From the NCBI RefSeq assembly GCF_000974425.1, contig NZ_CP010429.1:4883501-4947500 (forward strand): a stretch of DNA of 64,000 bases. The letters are read 5' to 3'. Positions 52,244 through 60,743 of the stretch are shown here, piece by piece. A program made the position numbers and the translations under genes. Position 1 is the stretch's first letter; each line of letters starts with the position of its first letter. Source of the stretch: Spirosoma radiotolerans (GTDB lineage Bacteria; Bacteroidota; Bacteroidia; Cytophagales; Spirosomataceae). The notes beneath the pieces were generated by a model. That model ran no database searches. It had not been told where the DNA came from and saw nothing but the letters and a program-made list of their open reading frames with translations.

Positions 52244-53395
52244 ATGGCCAAACTGATTATCGTGGACGACGAAAAACCTATTCGGGCGGCTCTACGCGAT
52301 ATTTTAGAGTATGAAGGCTACGATGTTGACGAAGCGAAAGACGGCGAAGAAGGACTGGACATGATCATGCGCACCAGCTACGATGTAGCTTTATGCGACA
52401 TCAGAATGCCCAAACTGAATGGGCTGGAATTGCTCATGAAAGTCAGCGAAGCCGAAAAGAGTACGCAGATCATCATGATCTCGGCTTACGGTAATGTCGA
52501 AAACGCAGTTGAAGCAACGAAACGTGGTGCCTTCGATTTCATCACCAAGCCACCCGATTTAAATCGGCTGCTGATTACTGTCCGTAACGCTATTGACCGG
52601 GCAAAACTGGTTCAGGAAACTAAAACACTCAAAAAACGCATCTACAAACTGAACGAGATTGTCGGCGAATCCGAATCAATCAAGAAAGTTAAAGATACGA
52701 TTAATCGGGTTGCCGCTACTGAAGCACGGGTGCTCGTGACGGGTGCCAATGGTTCTGGGAAAGAAATGGTCGCCAAGCAGATTCATGAAAAAGGCAGCCG
52801 GGCAAACCAGCCATTGGTTGAGGTGAACTGCGCTGCCATTCCAAGCGAACTCATTGAAAGTGAATTATTTGGCCATGAAAAGGGTGCCTTCACGGGCGCG
52901 GCTGCCCGGCGCGTCGGTAAGTTTGAACAAGCCGATGGAGGAACCTTGTTTCTGGACGAAATTGGCGACATGAGCCTGTCAGCACAGGCGAAAGTGCTTC
53001 GGGCGTTGCAGGAAAGCAAAATTACGCGCGTTGGGGGCGACAAAGAAATCAAAGTCAACGTACGGGTTATTGCGGCCACCAATAAAGATTTGCGGCAGGA
53101 AATCGTTAATGGCAATTTTCGGGAAGATTTATTTCACCGACTGAGTGTCATCATGATTCACGTTCCCCCACTGACCGAACGGCGGGGTGATATTCCACTT
53201 TTGGCCGATAAATTCCTTCACGACATAGCCACCGAATATGGCTCCCCTGTGAAAGAAATTTCACCCGACGCCATGAGTTTCCTGCAATCGCTGCCCTGGT
53301 CGGGTAACGTACGCGAATTGCGTAACGTTGTAGAGCGTCTGGTCATCATGTGCGGAGACGAAATTATGCTGGACGATGTGAAGTTATACGCCTAA
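52244..53395 (+). CDS. sigma-54-dependent response regulator without DNA-binding domain
   Basis: A 383-residue regulator. Residues 1-120 are a receiver domain with phosphoacceptor Asp52 ('VALCDIRMPKLNG'), the acidic 'VDDE' pair near 8-10 and Lys in 'FDFITKPPDL'. Residues about 145-370 are an AAA+ sigma-54 activation domain: Walker A-like 'TGANGSGKE', the sigma-54-contacting 'GAFTGA' near 214, Walker B 'GGTLFLDEIGD' and 'LPWSGNVRELRNVVERLV'. It ends about 20 residues after that, so the usual Fis-type DNA-binding helix-turn-helix is missing. It could bind through a partner or act in solution on sigma-54 holoenzyme. The gene is monocistronic, and no histidine kinase lies directly beside it; the one at 55378 is about 2 kb away. 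Confidence 0.92.
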   Translation: MAKLIIVDDEKPIRAALRDILEYEGYDVDEAKDGEEGLDMIMRTSYDVALCDIRMPKLNGLELLMKVSEAEKSTQIIMISAYGNVENAVEATKRGAFDFITKPPDLNRLLITVRNAIDRAKLVQETKTLKKRIYKLNEIVGESESIKKVKDTINRVAATEARVLVTGANGSGKEMVAKQIHEKGSRANQPLVEVNCAAIPSELIESELFGHEKGAFTGAAARRVGKFEQADGGTLFLDEIGDMSLSAQAKVLRALQESKITRVGGDKEIKVNVRVIAATNKDLRQEIVNGNFREDLFHRLSVIMIHVPPLTERRGDIPLLADKFLHDIATEYGSPVKEISPDAMSFLQSLPWSGNVRELRNVVERLVIMCGDEIMLDDVKLYA

Positions 53396-53414
53396 ACGAT
53401 CCTAACGAATAAAC

Positions 53415-53471
53415 GGGTAAGCCGTAAGACTAAACAATCAGAAACTTACGGCTCACCCATCTGTTTTTTTT
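53415..53471. terminator. terminator between the sigma-54 activator and LuxE-like genes
   Basis: GGGTAAGCCGTAAG (53415-53428) pairs with CTTACGGCTCACCC (53445-53458) with one mismatch; on the plus strand a run of eight T follows (53464-53471). It separates two convergent genes. Confidence 0.88.
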
Positions 53472-53478
53472 ACAGGAA

Positions 53479-54633
53479 TCAGTTTATTACCAACAAGTTA
53501 CACCCTCTAACGTCGGAATTGTCGAAACGGCCGATGACCCGGAAACTACCTGGTACCAGCCCGTCTTCTTCGTCAACGTATTGACCTAAATCCTGGGTTT
53601 CGATGAATGAACACGAATCCAGATTAGCCAGATCAATAACATTAATGCCGCCGGTCTGGCGTGACCCGGTGCGACGCTCGCCGGTCTGGCGGGAGTCATC
53701 CGGATAAATGAAGAAGGGGTCGTTGATGTCACGCAACAAGACACGTAGGGTTGAACTAGGTTTGAAAATACCCTCACCCGCCGAATAAGCCTGCGAAAGT
53801 AGCTCGGTCATGCCGTATTCGGAATGTATGGCCTTGACGTCTAATCGCTTGGTCAGGATTTCATGTACCTCTTCGCGGAGGAGTTCTTTCCGGCGGCCTT
53901 TCATGCCACCGGTTTCCATAATAACCAGGCCGGGAAATTGGCCAAGAAATGACAAATCTGGCTCCGACTCGGCCCAGTCCAGCAAGCCAAACGTAACGCC
54001 AATGAGTAAAATCTGTTTTTGGTCAGGCTGTTGAGAAAGTTGCCGGAGTCGTTCCGTCAGTTCGGTGTGATTATGGAGAAAAAAACCAGACTGATTTGAA
54101 TTAGTTTGCTCCATAAATCGCTGAACCATATACACGAGCGAGGAGTTATTTCGTTCAAGATAAGACGGCAGCAAGGCCAGAATGTGGAAATTGCTGAGTG
54201 GGCCATACGTCTGCTCGAAAATTCGGGTGCTAATGGCATCATATAGGGCTGGATCAGGTACCACATGACGGCTGGTTACGACAGGTCCAATGCTACGATC
54301 TGTAGTACCACTGCTGGCAAAAGTGAGCATTGAATCAGGTGGAGCTAGTTTTGAGTCCGTGACGATACCTGTAAGAACCGTATGCGTTTTAAAAAAACCA
54401 ATCGGCATGAACGGTATTTGCCTGACTTTGGTAACGTTTTCGGGCGAGACGTTCAGGTAACGTACATAGGCTGCGTAAACCGGGTTATGAACCGCCTGGT
54501 AGCGGAAAACGGCCAAAGACAGTGCGTCGAATGACTCGCGGACAGGCTGACCAGCGTTGAGCGTCAGAATTTGTTGCCGAAGCGATTGCCGACGTGCAGC
54601 GGTCTCGGCTGAGAGTGTTGATAAAAAAGACAA
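53479..54633 (-). CDS. LuxE/PaaK-like acyl-protein synthetase
   Basis: A 384-residue adenylate-forming enzyme of the LuxE/acyl-protein synthetase group, expected to activate a carboxylate as an acyl adenylate. Indicative stretches are 'IPFMPIGFFKTHTVLTG', the Ser/Gly/Thr-rich 'MLTFASSGTTDRSIGP' (P-loop-like AMP site) and 'VIMETGGMKGRRKELLREEVHEIL', followed by 'AIHSEYGMTELLSQAY'. The start codon appears to be TTG at 54633; no in-frame ATG occurs before residue 76. Near residue 312 the repeat 'SRQTGERRTGSRQTG' encodes two copies of a short unit; the DNA has GCCGGTCTGGCG at 53650-53661 and again at 53680-53691, a 30-base period. It is divergent from a lipoprotein gene 38 bases away. No luciferase or carrier protein gene is adjacent. 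Confidence 0.82.
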   Translation of the reverse strand: MSFLSTLSAETAARRQSLRQQILTLNAGQPVRESFDALSLAVFRYQAVHNPVYAAYVRYLNVSPENVTKVRQIPFMPIGFFKTHTVLTGIVTDSKLAPPDSMLTFASSGTTDRSIGPVVTSRHVVPDPALYDAISTRIFEQTYGPLSNFHILALLPSYLERNNSSLVYMVQRFMEQTNSNQSGFFLHNHTELTERLRQLSQQPDQKQILLIGVTFGLLDWAESEPDLSFLGQFPGLVIMETGGMKGRRKELLREEVHEILTKRLDVKAIHSEYGMTELLSQAYSAGEGIFKPSSTLRVLLRDINDPFFIYPDDSRQTGERRTGSRQTGGINVIDLANLDSCSFIETQDLGQYVDEEDGLVPGSFRVIGRFDNSDVRGCNLLVIN

Positions 54634-54671
54634 AATACCAAAAGCGTTTATTGCACAAGGAATACAACAGT

Positions 54672-55217
54672 ATGCGACGGCAACTAATTCAACCGTATAT
54701 CTTCGTAGTGGGCATTGCCCTCACTTTATCGTCTTGCTTCAACGAGCCAAACTACTCCGATACGCCGGCCATTGATTACAAAGGGATCTTTAAGTATACA
54801 ATTGAAGCCAGTAAGGGGGTTGGTAAAGGGAAACGGGACTCTGTGGTGATCACCATCGGGTTTAAAGATGGCGATGGTAACATTGGCAACAGCATCCCCT
54901 TGCCCAGAGCCGATTCGCTCCAATACGCCACAAACGGCAACTGGGGTAGCTACCGCATCCGTACGTTTCGGTTGAGAAATAAAGTGTACGAAGAAGTGAA
55001 TTTGGCCGTCAACAACGCGCTTTTTATTCCTGACTTGACAAAAGGAAAGCCTAAAGGAGCTATTGAGGGATCGCTCGACTTCAATCAAATCTATCAGTAT
55101 GGTTCTGGTTACAAGTTTTTCCCGACCAAATACCAAATTGAAATTCGCGACCGTACGCTCAACGTCAGTAACACTGTCGAAACCGATACGATTTCGGTTC
55201 CCTGGACCAATGAATAA
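54672..55217 (+). CDS. hypothetical lipoprotein
   Basis: A 181-residue lipoprotein. The ATG at 54672 gives 'MRRQLIQPYIFVVGIALTLSSC', with the lipobox Cys at residue 22; longer frames overlap the divergent LuxE-like gene. The mature part contains 'TPAIDYKGIFKYTIEASKG', a calcium-loop-like 'GFKDGDGNIGNSIPL' and 'KFFPTKYQIEIRDRTLNVSNTVETDTISVPW'. No family is recognised with certainty; it is probably a beta-sandwich surface protein. A hairpin follows. Confidence 0.75.
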   Translation: MRRQLIQPYIFVVGIALTLSSCFNEPNYSDTPAIDYKGIFKYTIEASKGVGKGKRDSVVITIGFKDGDGNIGNSIPLPRADSLQYATNGNWGSYRIRTFRLRNKVYEEVNLAVNNALFIPDLTKGKPKGAIEGSLDFNQIYQYGSGYKFFPTKYQIEIRDRTLNVSNTVETDTISVPWTNE

Positions 55218-55303
55218 GCCGTCTGAATGTTTATTCAGAGTCTTTCAAATCTTGTAAAAAGAGAGCCATCCACGTCAGTTAGTAAAATGTATTGTTAAGC
55301 TGG

Positions 55304-55345
55304 CCTTTGACAACTGAACAGCCATGGTCACAGCTTTGTCAAAGG
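55304..55345. terminator. hairpin between convergent lipoprotein and kinase genes
   Basis: CCTTTGACAA (55304-55313) and TTGTCAAAGG (55336-55345) are exact reverse complements 22 bases apart, with CTG/CAG also able to pair inside. There is no long T run. Confidence 0.6.
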
Positions 55346-55377
55346 TTTCTACCTGATTACTTAACGGAAATTACTTC

Positions 55378-56571
55378 TTACTTTTTATTCAGGATAATTC
55401 GAAACGTTGTGCCTTTGCCCACTTCCGAGCTTTTGACGTAGAGTCGGCCGTTGTGGTACTCTTCAACAATGCGCTTGGCCAGCGTCAGGCCCAATCCCCA
55501 GCCCCTTTTTTTGGTGCTGAAACCGGGCGAGAACACCTTCTGCATATTAGCTTTAGAAATTCCCTTGCCGGTGTCCGTAATGTCGATGGCTACCTCGTTA
55601 TGCGGCAACGGAACCATATTTAGCCGTAACTCGCCCACGCCTTTCATGGCATCAACGGCATTTTTGCAGATGTTTTCAATTACCCATTCAAACAATAACT
55701 TATTAATTTGTACCATCTGGTTGGGCGGCAACTGACTGGTAACACTCATTTTTACTTTCGTTGAGATCCGCTTTCCCAGGTAATCGGTAAACTGCCGAAC
55801 AACGTCATTCACATTCTCCTCTTTCAGAGTTGGCACGGAGCCAATGCTCGAAAAACGAGCCGTGATGGTTTCCAATCGCTGAACATCCTTCTCAATTTCA
55901 TCTGTGATCGACCCGTCAAACTGGTCAGGATCAGAACGCATATACTCAATCCAAGCCATAAGCGACGACATGGGTGTGCCTAATTGGTGCGCCGTTTCTT
56001 TCGCTAATCCTACCCAGACGCGGTTTTGCTCCGCCCGTCGCGACGAACTAAAGGCCAGATAGGCCAACACGCCCAGTGCGGCCAGAATCAGTAGTAAAAC
56101 ATAGGGAAAATACGTCAGTTGCCGTAACAAGTTCGAGTTGGTATAATAGACGAGTCCACGTACACCATTTCCCATCTCCACCACCAATGGCGGGTGTTTT
56201 TTACGCATGTCAATAGTTTTCTGCCGCAGAAATTTCTCTGTTTCCTCCGGGGTGTACTCAGCCGGAACTTCTATATTCCGCTTCATGGCTACCTGACCAT
56301 CGGGGTCTATATAAATAGCCGGAATCGTGCTGTTGGCTTCCAGAATCTCACTTGTCACAAAGGTTAGGTCACCGGCATCGACGTGGCTCGAATCGACCAG
56401 ATACGCAATACTTTTGGCATAAAGCTGCACGTACTGCTCTTCGCGGTCTTCCAGCTTATTGATCAGTCGGTTTGTATAAAGTACGGATCCCGTTCCAACC
56501 AGAAGTAGATTGAGGGCCACAATAATTTTCAGAATATTATTCTGATTGTAAATATCAAATGACTTCAGCAT
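55378..56571 (-). CDS. membrane sensor histidine kinase
   Basis: A 397-residue sensor kinase. The ATG at 56571 ('MLKSFDIYNQNN') is preferred to an in-frame start at 56613. Two membrane segments (about 14-34, 'IIVALNLLLVGTGSVLYTN', and about 160-180, 'YFPYVLLLILAALGVLAYLAF') flank an extracytoplasmic sensor region of about 125 residues. The kinase core has the phospho-acceptor His in 'AKETAHQLGTPMSSLMAWIEYM' (near residue 195) and the ATP-binding 'NICKNAVDAMKG', 'DTGKGISK' and 'GWGLGLTLAKRIVEEY' boxes. No response regulator lies beside it, so it is an orphan kinase. A GATC-centred stem (56595-56602 with 56608-56615) lies 25-45 bases upstream of the start. Confidence 0.93.
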   Translation of the reverse strand: MLKSFDIYNQNNILKIIVALNLLLVGTGSVLYTNRLINKLEDREEQYVQLYAKSIAYLVDSSHVDAGDLTFVTSEILEANSTIPAIYIDPDGQVAMKRNIEVPAEYTPEETEKFLRQKTIDMRKKHPPLVVEMGNGVRGLVYYTNSNLLRQLTYFPYVLLLILAALGVLAYLAFSSSRRAEQNRVWVGLAKETAHQLGTPMSSLMAWIEYMRSDPDQFDGSITDEIEKDVQRLETITARFSSIGSVPTLKEENVNDVVRQFTDYLGKRISTKVKMSVTSQLPPNQMVQINKLLFEWVIENICKNAVDAMKGVGELRLNMVPLPHNEVAIDITDTGKGISKANMQKVFSPGFSTKKRGWGLGLTLAKRIVEEYHNGRLYVKSSEVGKGTTFRIILNKK

Positions 56572-56922
56572 AGTGTTTCGCTGCTTTTTTGTACCAATGA
56601 TCGAAAGGATCATTGCCTAAAAGCCGCTCGTGTGGTCGCGTAAAAGTAGGCGTATCCGGCCACTAAACAGATCGCTTTTTTCAGCGATGAGTGCGCCTGT
56701 CCCTACCCTTACTTTATAAACGGCAAAAGCGCTTTAATTGTGTAAAACCGAACCACCAGCCGAACCATTACGTTACAAATTTGAATAGGATTGAACAAAG
56801 AATCCGGCCAACTATTTGGACGAATTCTAAATAGCAAATTCGATTGCCGTTGGTGTGTTCATGTACGGCAATAATGCCGTAATTTTGTCAAGGCTACAAG
56901 CCAATTTGCGTGATTTACCATA
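56572..56922. other. divergent region between histidine kinase and hemA
   Basis: About 350 bases without a gene. CAATGATC (56595-56602) and GATCATTG (56608-56615) form an 8-bp stem with a GAAAG loop near the kinase start. TAATTTTG (56880-56887) is an exact TAnnTTTG -7 box about 36 bases before the hemA ATG and probably belongs to its promoter, although no -33 element at normal spacing was found. Confidence 0.5.
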
Positions 56923-58206
56923 ATGTTAGACACCTTCAAAACAATTAGTTTATCGCATAAAACGGCCCCTCTGCAGGTACGTGAACTAATTGCACTTAAC
57001 GAAGACGAGGCTAAGCGGCTAATGCTTCGGTTGCGAGACTTTTTTGGGTTAACCGATTTGCTGGTTATTTCAACATGCAACCGTACGGAGGTCTATTACG
57101 CCTTTGAACAGGACCTGAACGCCGATATCGCCCGGTTGTTGCTTATTGAAAAAGGCCTGACGGATACCGATAACTATTTGCCTTATTTCCAGTTTTTCGC
57201 AGCTCATGATGAGGCTGTCCGGCATCTGTTTGAAGTATGCGTTGGTTTGCATTCGCAGGTTGTTGGCGATATGCAGATCCCTAATCAGGTGAAGCAATCG
57301 TATCAATGGTCGGCTGATTTAGACATGGCCGGGCCATTTTTACACCGGCTGATGCACACAATTTTCTTTACCAATAAACGGGTAGCTCAGGAAACTCCGT
57401 TCCGCGACGGAGCCGCTTCGGTTTCTTATGCGGCTGTTGAGTTGATCGACGAGCTGATCGGCGAGAAGCAAAACCCGAATGTTCTGGTTATCGGTCTGGG
57501 CGAAATTGGTACTGACGTTTGTAAAAATCTCGAAGCCCGAAAATTAACGAACATCACCCTGTGCAACCGCACGCAGGCCAAAGCCGATGTGCTGGCCAGC
57601 CAATACGGATTCCGCGTTGCTGACTTCACGAACCTAACCGATGAGATTCGTCGGGCCGACGTGATCATTTCGTCCATCATGCGCGATGATCCGCTGATTA
57701 CGCCCGACCTTCTCCGCGACGTGAACGTACTGACGTTTAAATACTTCATCGACTTATCTGTCCCTCGCAGTGTCGATGCGGCCGTGGAGCAAATTCCGGG
57801 TGTACTTGTTTACAACATCGACCACATTCGTAACCGTGCCGACGAAGCCCTGAATCAACGTCTGGCGGCTATTCCGAAAGTTGAAGCGATCATTACGCAG
57901 GCCGTAGCCGAGTTCGGCGACTGGTCTAAAGAAATGGTCGTATCACCAACGATCAATAAATTAAAGAATGCGCTGGAGCAGATTCGTCGCGACGAAATTG
58001 CCCGCCATATGAAGCATCTTACCCCCAATGAGTCGGAGAAAATAGATAAGATCACGCGGGGCATCATGCAGAAGATCATCAAACTACCCGTTCTTCAACT
58101 CAAAGCCGCCTGCAAACGGGGCGAAGCCGAAACGCTTATCGATGTGCTGAATGACTTGTTCGACCTGGAAAAGCAACCAGTCGACGAACAGAAACACACG
58201 TATTAA
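56923..58206 (+). CDS. hemA: glutamyl-tRNA reductase
   Basis: Reduces glutamyl-tRNA to glutamate-1-semialdehyde with NADPH, the first committed step of tetrapyrrole synthesis. The 427-residue protein has the catalytic Cys52 in 'STCNRTEVYYAF', 'EVCVGLHSQVVGDMQIPNQVKQSY', the NADPH-binding 'VLVIGLGEIGTDVCKNL' near 190 and 'CNRTQAKADVLASQYGFRV'. The C-terminal dimerisation helices end with 'KQPVDEQKHTY'. Length and domain order are complete. A terminator follows, so it is transcribed alone. Confidence 0.97.
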   Translation: MLDTFKTISLSHKTAPLQVRELIALNEDEAKRLMLRLRDFFGLTDLLVISTCNRTEVYYAFEQDLNADIARLLLIEKGLTDTDNYLPYFQFFAAHDEAVRHLFEVCVGLHSQVVGDMQIPNQVKQSYQWSADLDMAGPFLHRLMHTIFFTNKRVAQETPFRDGAASVSYAAVELIDELIGEKQNPNVLVIGLGEIGTDVCKNLEARKLTNITLCNRTQAKADVLASQYGFRVADFTNLTDEIRRADVIISSIMRDDPLITPDLLRDVNVLTFKYFIDLSVPRSVDAAVEQIPGVLVYNIDHIRNRADEALNQRLAAIPKVEAIITQAVAEFGDWSKEMVVSPTINKLKNALEQIRRDEIARHMKHLTPNESEKIDKITRGIMQKIIKLPVLQLKAACKRGEAETLIDVLNDLFDLEKQPVDEQKHTY

Positions 58207-58227
58207 TTCCTACGGTTTTCCGTTAAT

Positions 58228-58261
58228 AAAACTCCTGAATCGGTATCGGTTCGGGAGTTTT
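58228..58261 (+). terminator. terminator of hemA
   Basis: AAAACTCC (58228-58235) pairs exactly with GGAGTTTT (58254-58261), with additional GAA/TTC pairing inside and the T tract formed by the right arm, 21 bases after the hemA stop. Confidence 0.8.
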
Positions 58262-58316
58262 ACGTTTTATAGAGCTTAAGTAAATCCCTACACGCTTACC
58301 GGTTCACCACTCGATT

Positions 58317-58919
58317 ATGTCCCCACTCATCAATACGTTGTTCCGCCTGTTCCTCATTGCCGTGCTCGTAGCTGGCCTGATTGCCATTTGGGAGCAAATA
58401 CGCGGGAATATAATGCTGAGCCGTTTCCGGCGGGGTGACAACACAACGCAAAGTATTGTCCTGAAAGAAATTAAGGCGCTGGGTAAACTGGAACTGGTGC
58501 GCTACACGTTCAAAGACATTGTTGAACACGAACAGGTCAACACGTTTTTGCCCAATGCAAACGCCGTTTTAATTGTGGAAGGAGAAGCCACGGGTTGCCT
58601 TGATCTTACCCAAATTAAGCTGGAAAACATTACGACCACCGATGATTCGATTACGGTTCAGTTACCTAAACCGGAACTCTGTGGTTGGAAAATCAACCAT
58701 GACCGATCGAGGGTGTATGACACTCACTTCTCATTCCTGAACGAATCGCAGTTGGTAAGCGATGCCTACCGCAAGGCTGAGCATCAGGTCAAACAATCGG
58801 CCTTGACTGGCGGCATTCTGAACCAAACCCGGCAGAACGCCAATCAGATGCTGCGTCCGTTACTGGAACGCATTTCTGGCAAAAAAGTAGGGCTGACCTT
58901 TCAGGATCAGGCAAAATAA
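58317..58919 (+). CDS. DUF4230 family membrane-anchored protein
   Basis: A 200-residue protein with an N-terminal hydrophobic segment (about 8-26, 'LFRLFLIAVLVAGLIAIW') and a DUF4230 domain ('QSIVLKEIKALGKLELVRYTFKDIVEHE', 'AVLIVEGEATGCLDLTQIKLENITTTDDSITVQLPKPELCGWKINHDRSRVYDT'). The C-terminal half is helical ('AYRKAEHQVKQSALTGGILNQTRQNANQMLRPLLERISG'). The family is of unknown function. Its last 13 bases overlap the convergent sodium:solute symporter gene. Confidence 0.88.
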   Translation: MSPLINTLFRLFLIAVLVAGLIAIWEQIRGNIMLSRFRRGDNTTQSIVLKEIKALGKLELVRYTFKDIVEHEQVNTFLPNANAVLIVEGEATGCLDLTQIKLENITTTDDSITVQLPKPELCGWKINHDRSRVYDTHFSFLNESQLVSDAYRKAEHQVKQSALTGGILNQTRQNANQMLRPLLERISGKKVGLTFQDQAK

Positions 58920-60697
58920 TACATGATCCAGATCATGTCGCTTGTCAGTAAACCGGCGTAGAAAATATCGGACTGATAGAAAGCAATCCGCTCTTTCTCC
59001 CGTTTCATGTACCACCAAAACAGCGCAAAGGTCAGCAAAGCGGCCGGAATGGCTCCCTGCTGGGGCGTAATGACGTGCATGAACACCAAACAGACTGGGG
59101 GCAATTGAAGCAGAAAGAAACGCAGCAAGGCGCTGCCAATTCCATTTACCGAGACCGTCATATCATGGTCTTTTACCTGGCCGGTCCGGCGGTTAAAATA
59201 AACGCTGAGCAGTGCAATCAGAACCGAACCAATCACAAAAATCAGGAAAACCCGATATAGGAAATTGAGGGTCAGACCGAAGGTTTCCCGCACCCAGGCT
59301 GAGTTGACCAGCACATGATCGTATAACCAATCGCAGCCAAAGCCAATAAACGGCGAACTCATCAGGACAATAACGGCGGCCTTTGGGTTGGTTTTTCGCC
59401 AGAGTACGCCCCAGAAAAAGACAACGACCAGACCAGGTTTTAGATACGAGGTTTGGTTTGCCAGAATCAGAAAAAAGTTATCCGACGACGTTGGATCGAA
59501 GGTCGTATACGCCAGCCCCGTTGCAATGACGCACATGACAAAAACACCCAGTTGCCCAAACCGAACCGTTGATTTATCGGAGGCATTGGGTTTCATGTAC
59601 TTGCGGTACACATCGTAGGCCAGCATGGTCGACACGGAGTTCATCATGGAATAGATGGCCGAAAAAATCGCGCACATCAGCCCAGCCAGAATTAGCCCCA
59701 CAAAGCCATAGCCCATCGGCACAACGGTTCTTAGGAGCGTCAGGAACGTATCATCGGGCTTGATTACGTTTTCGCCAAACCGGCTCCTGAACAGATAAAA
59801 GGCGGCCGTACCCGCTCCGATCGAAAAGAAAGGAATAATCAGCTTCAGAAAACCGGCAGCTATCGAACCTAACTTGGCATCGCGTTCCGTCTGAGCGGCC
59901 AGCACCCGCTGCACCTGGTACTGGTTGGTTGTCCAATAGAAAAAATTGAGGATCGTCAGCCCTGTAAAGATGCCCAGCCAGGGTAGCTTCGGATGGTTAG
60001 CGGGCAGATAGAGGTGCATCTTGTTCGCTTCGGCATGATCTAGGGCAAGCAACCCCGAGAGACCGCCGATTTCGGGCTGCCTGTACGTTAACGTCCCCAT
60101 CAACAGCACCGAGATAATCATCACAACGGTGAGGATATTATCAGCGATAACGACGGACTCCATACCGCCAAATACTGTAAAGAGGATAGTAACCGTAGCA
60201 ATCACCAGAATGCCCTGAAGGTAAGTTAGCTCCCAGCTTGTGCCCTGAAACAGAATACCCAGCGTCCGGCTACCAATATAAAACCCACCGATCAGCTGGA
60301 TCATAATGAACGCAATCATCAGCACGGTATACACCAGGCGGGTCTGGCTGCTGTAGCGATTTTCGAGGAACTGCGAAAGGGTGAAAAACTGCCGCTTTCG
60401 GTAGATGGGAATGAATAAATAAACCAGGACCAGAATAGCTGGTACAGCCCAAACTTCGTAGTGGCTCTGGACAAAACCGATTGAATAACCGATCCCCATC
60501 ATACCAATTATTTGCTGGGCATGAATATTGGTGCCGAATATAGACCCGGCTACGGAATACCATTTCAGCGAGCGGCCAGCCATGAAGTACTCCTCCGAGC
60601 TCTTCTTCTTAAAGCTGGAATACATACTGGCCGTCACCAAAAACAGCAACAGCAACACAACCACGACCAGATCGAGGGTACTCAGGGATTGAAGCAT
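58907..60697 (-). CDS. sodium:solute symporter (SSS family)
   Basis: A 596-residue inner-membrane symporter with about 14 hydrophobic segments. 'EEYFMAGRSLKWYSVAGSIFGTNIHAQQIIGMMGIGYSIGF' near the N-terminus and 'IPIYRKRQFFTLSQFLENRYS' are typical of the SSS/SLC5 family. 'GLILAGLMCAIFSAIYSMMNSVSTMLAYDVYRKY' is the usual TM8 region. The substrate is not revealed by sequence. It is the last gene of a minus-strand operon led by sulfite dehydrogenase genes, 46 bases downstream of an SsuD-like monooxygenase, so import of a sulfonate or related organic is a hypothesis. Its 3' end overlaps the DUF4230 gene by 13 bases. Confidence 0.9.
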   Translation of the reverse strand: MLQSLSTLDLVVVVLLLLFLVTASMYSSFKKKSSEEYFMAGRSLKWYSVAGSIFGTNIHAQQIIGMMGIGYSIGFVQSHYEVWAVPAILVLVYLFIPIYRKRQFFTLSQFLENRYSSQTRLVYTVLMIAFIMIQLIGGFYIGSRTLGILFQGTSWELTYLQGILVIATVTILFTVFGGMESVVIADNILTVVMIISVLLMGTLTYRQPEIGGLSGLLALDHAEANKMHLYLPANHPKLPWLGIFTGLTILNFFYWTTNQYQVQRVLAAQTERDAKLGSIAAGFLKLIIPFFSIGAGTAAFYLFRSRFGENVIKPDDTFLTLLRTVVPMGYGFVGLILAGLMCAIFSAIYSMMNSVSTMLAYDVYRKYMKPNASDKSTVRFGQLGVFVMCVIATGLAYTTFDPTSSDNFFLILANQTSYLKPGLVVVFFWGVLWRKTNPKAAVIVLMSSPFIGFGCDWLYDHVLVNSAWVRETFGLTLNFLYRVFLIFVIGSVLIALLSVYFNRRTGQVKDHDMTVSVNGIGSALLRFFLLQLPPVCLVFMHVITPQQGAIPAALLTFALFWWYMKREKERIAFYQSDIFYAGLLTSDMIWIMYYFA

Positions 60698-60743
60698 GCT
60701 AACACGTATCGTTCGGTCAACTCGTCATAACACGAGCGTGGTC

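Noticed and set aside
53479..54633. Bioluminescence gene (LuxE)
   Set aside because: The family is shared, but no luxA, luxB, luxC or luxD genes are near; the SsuD-like protein at 60744 is a monooxygenase of the sulfonate type, not a luciferase.
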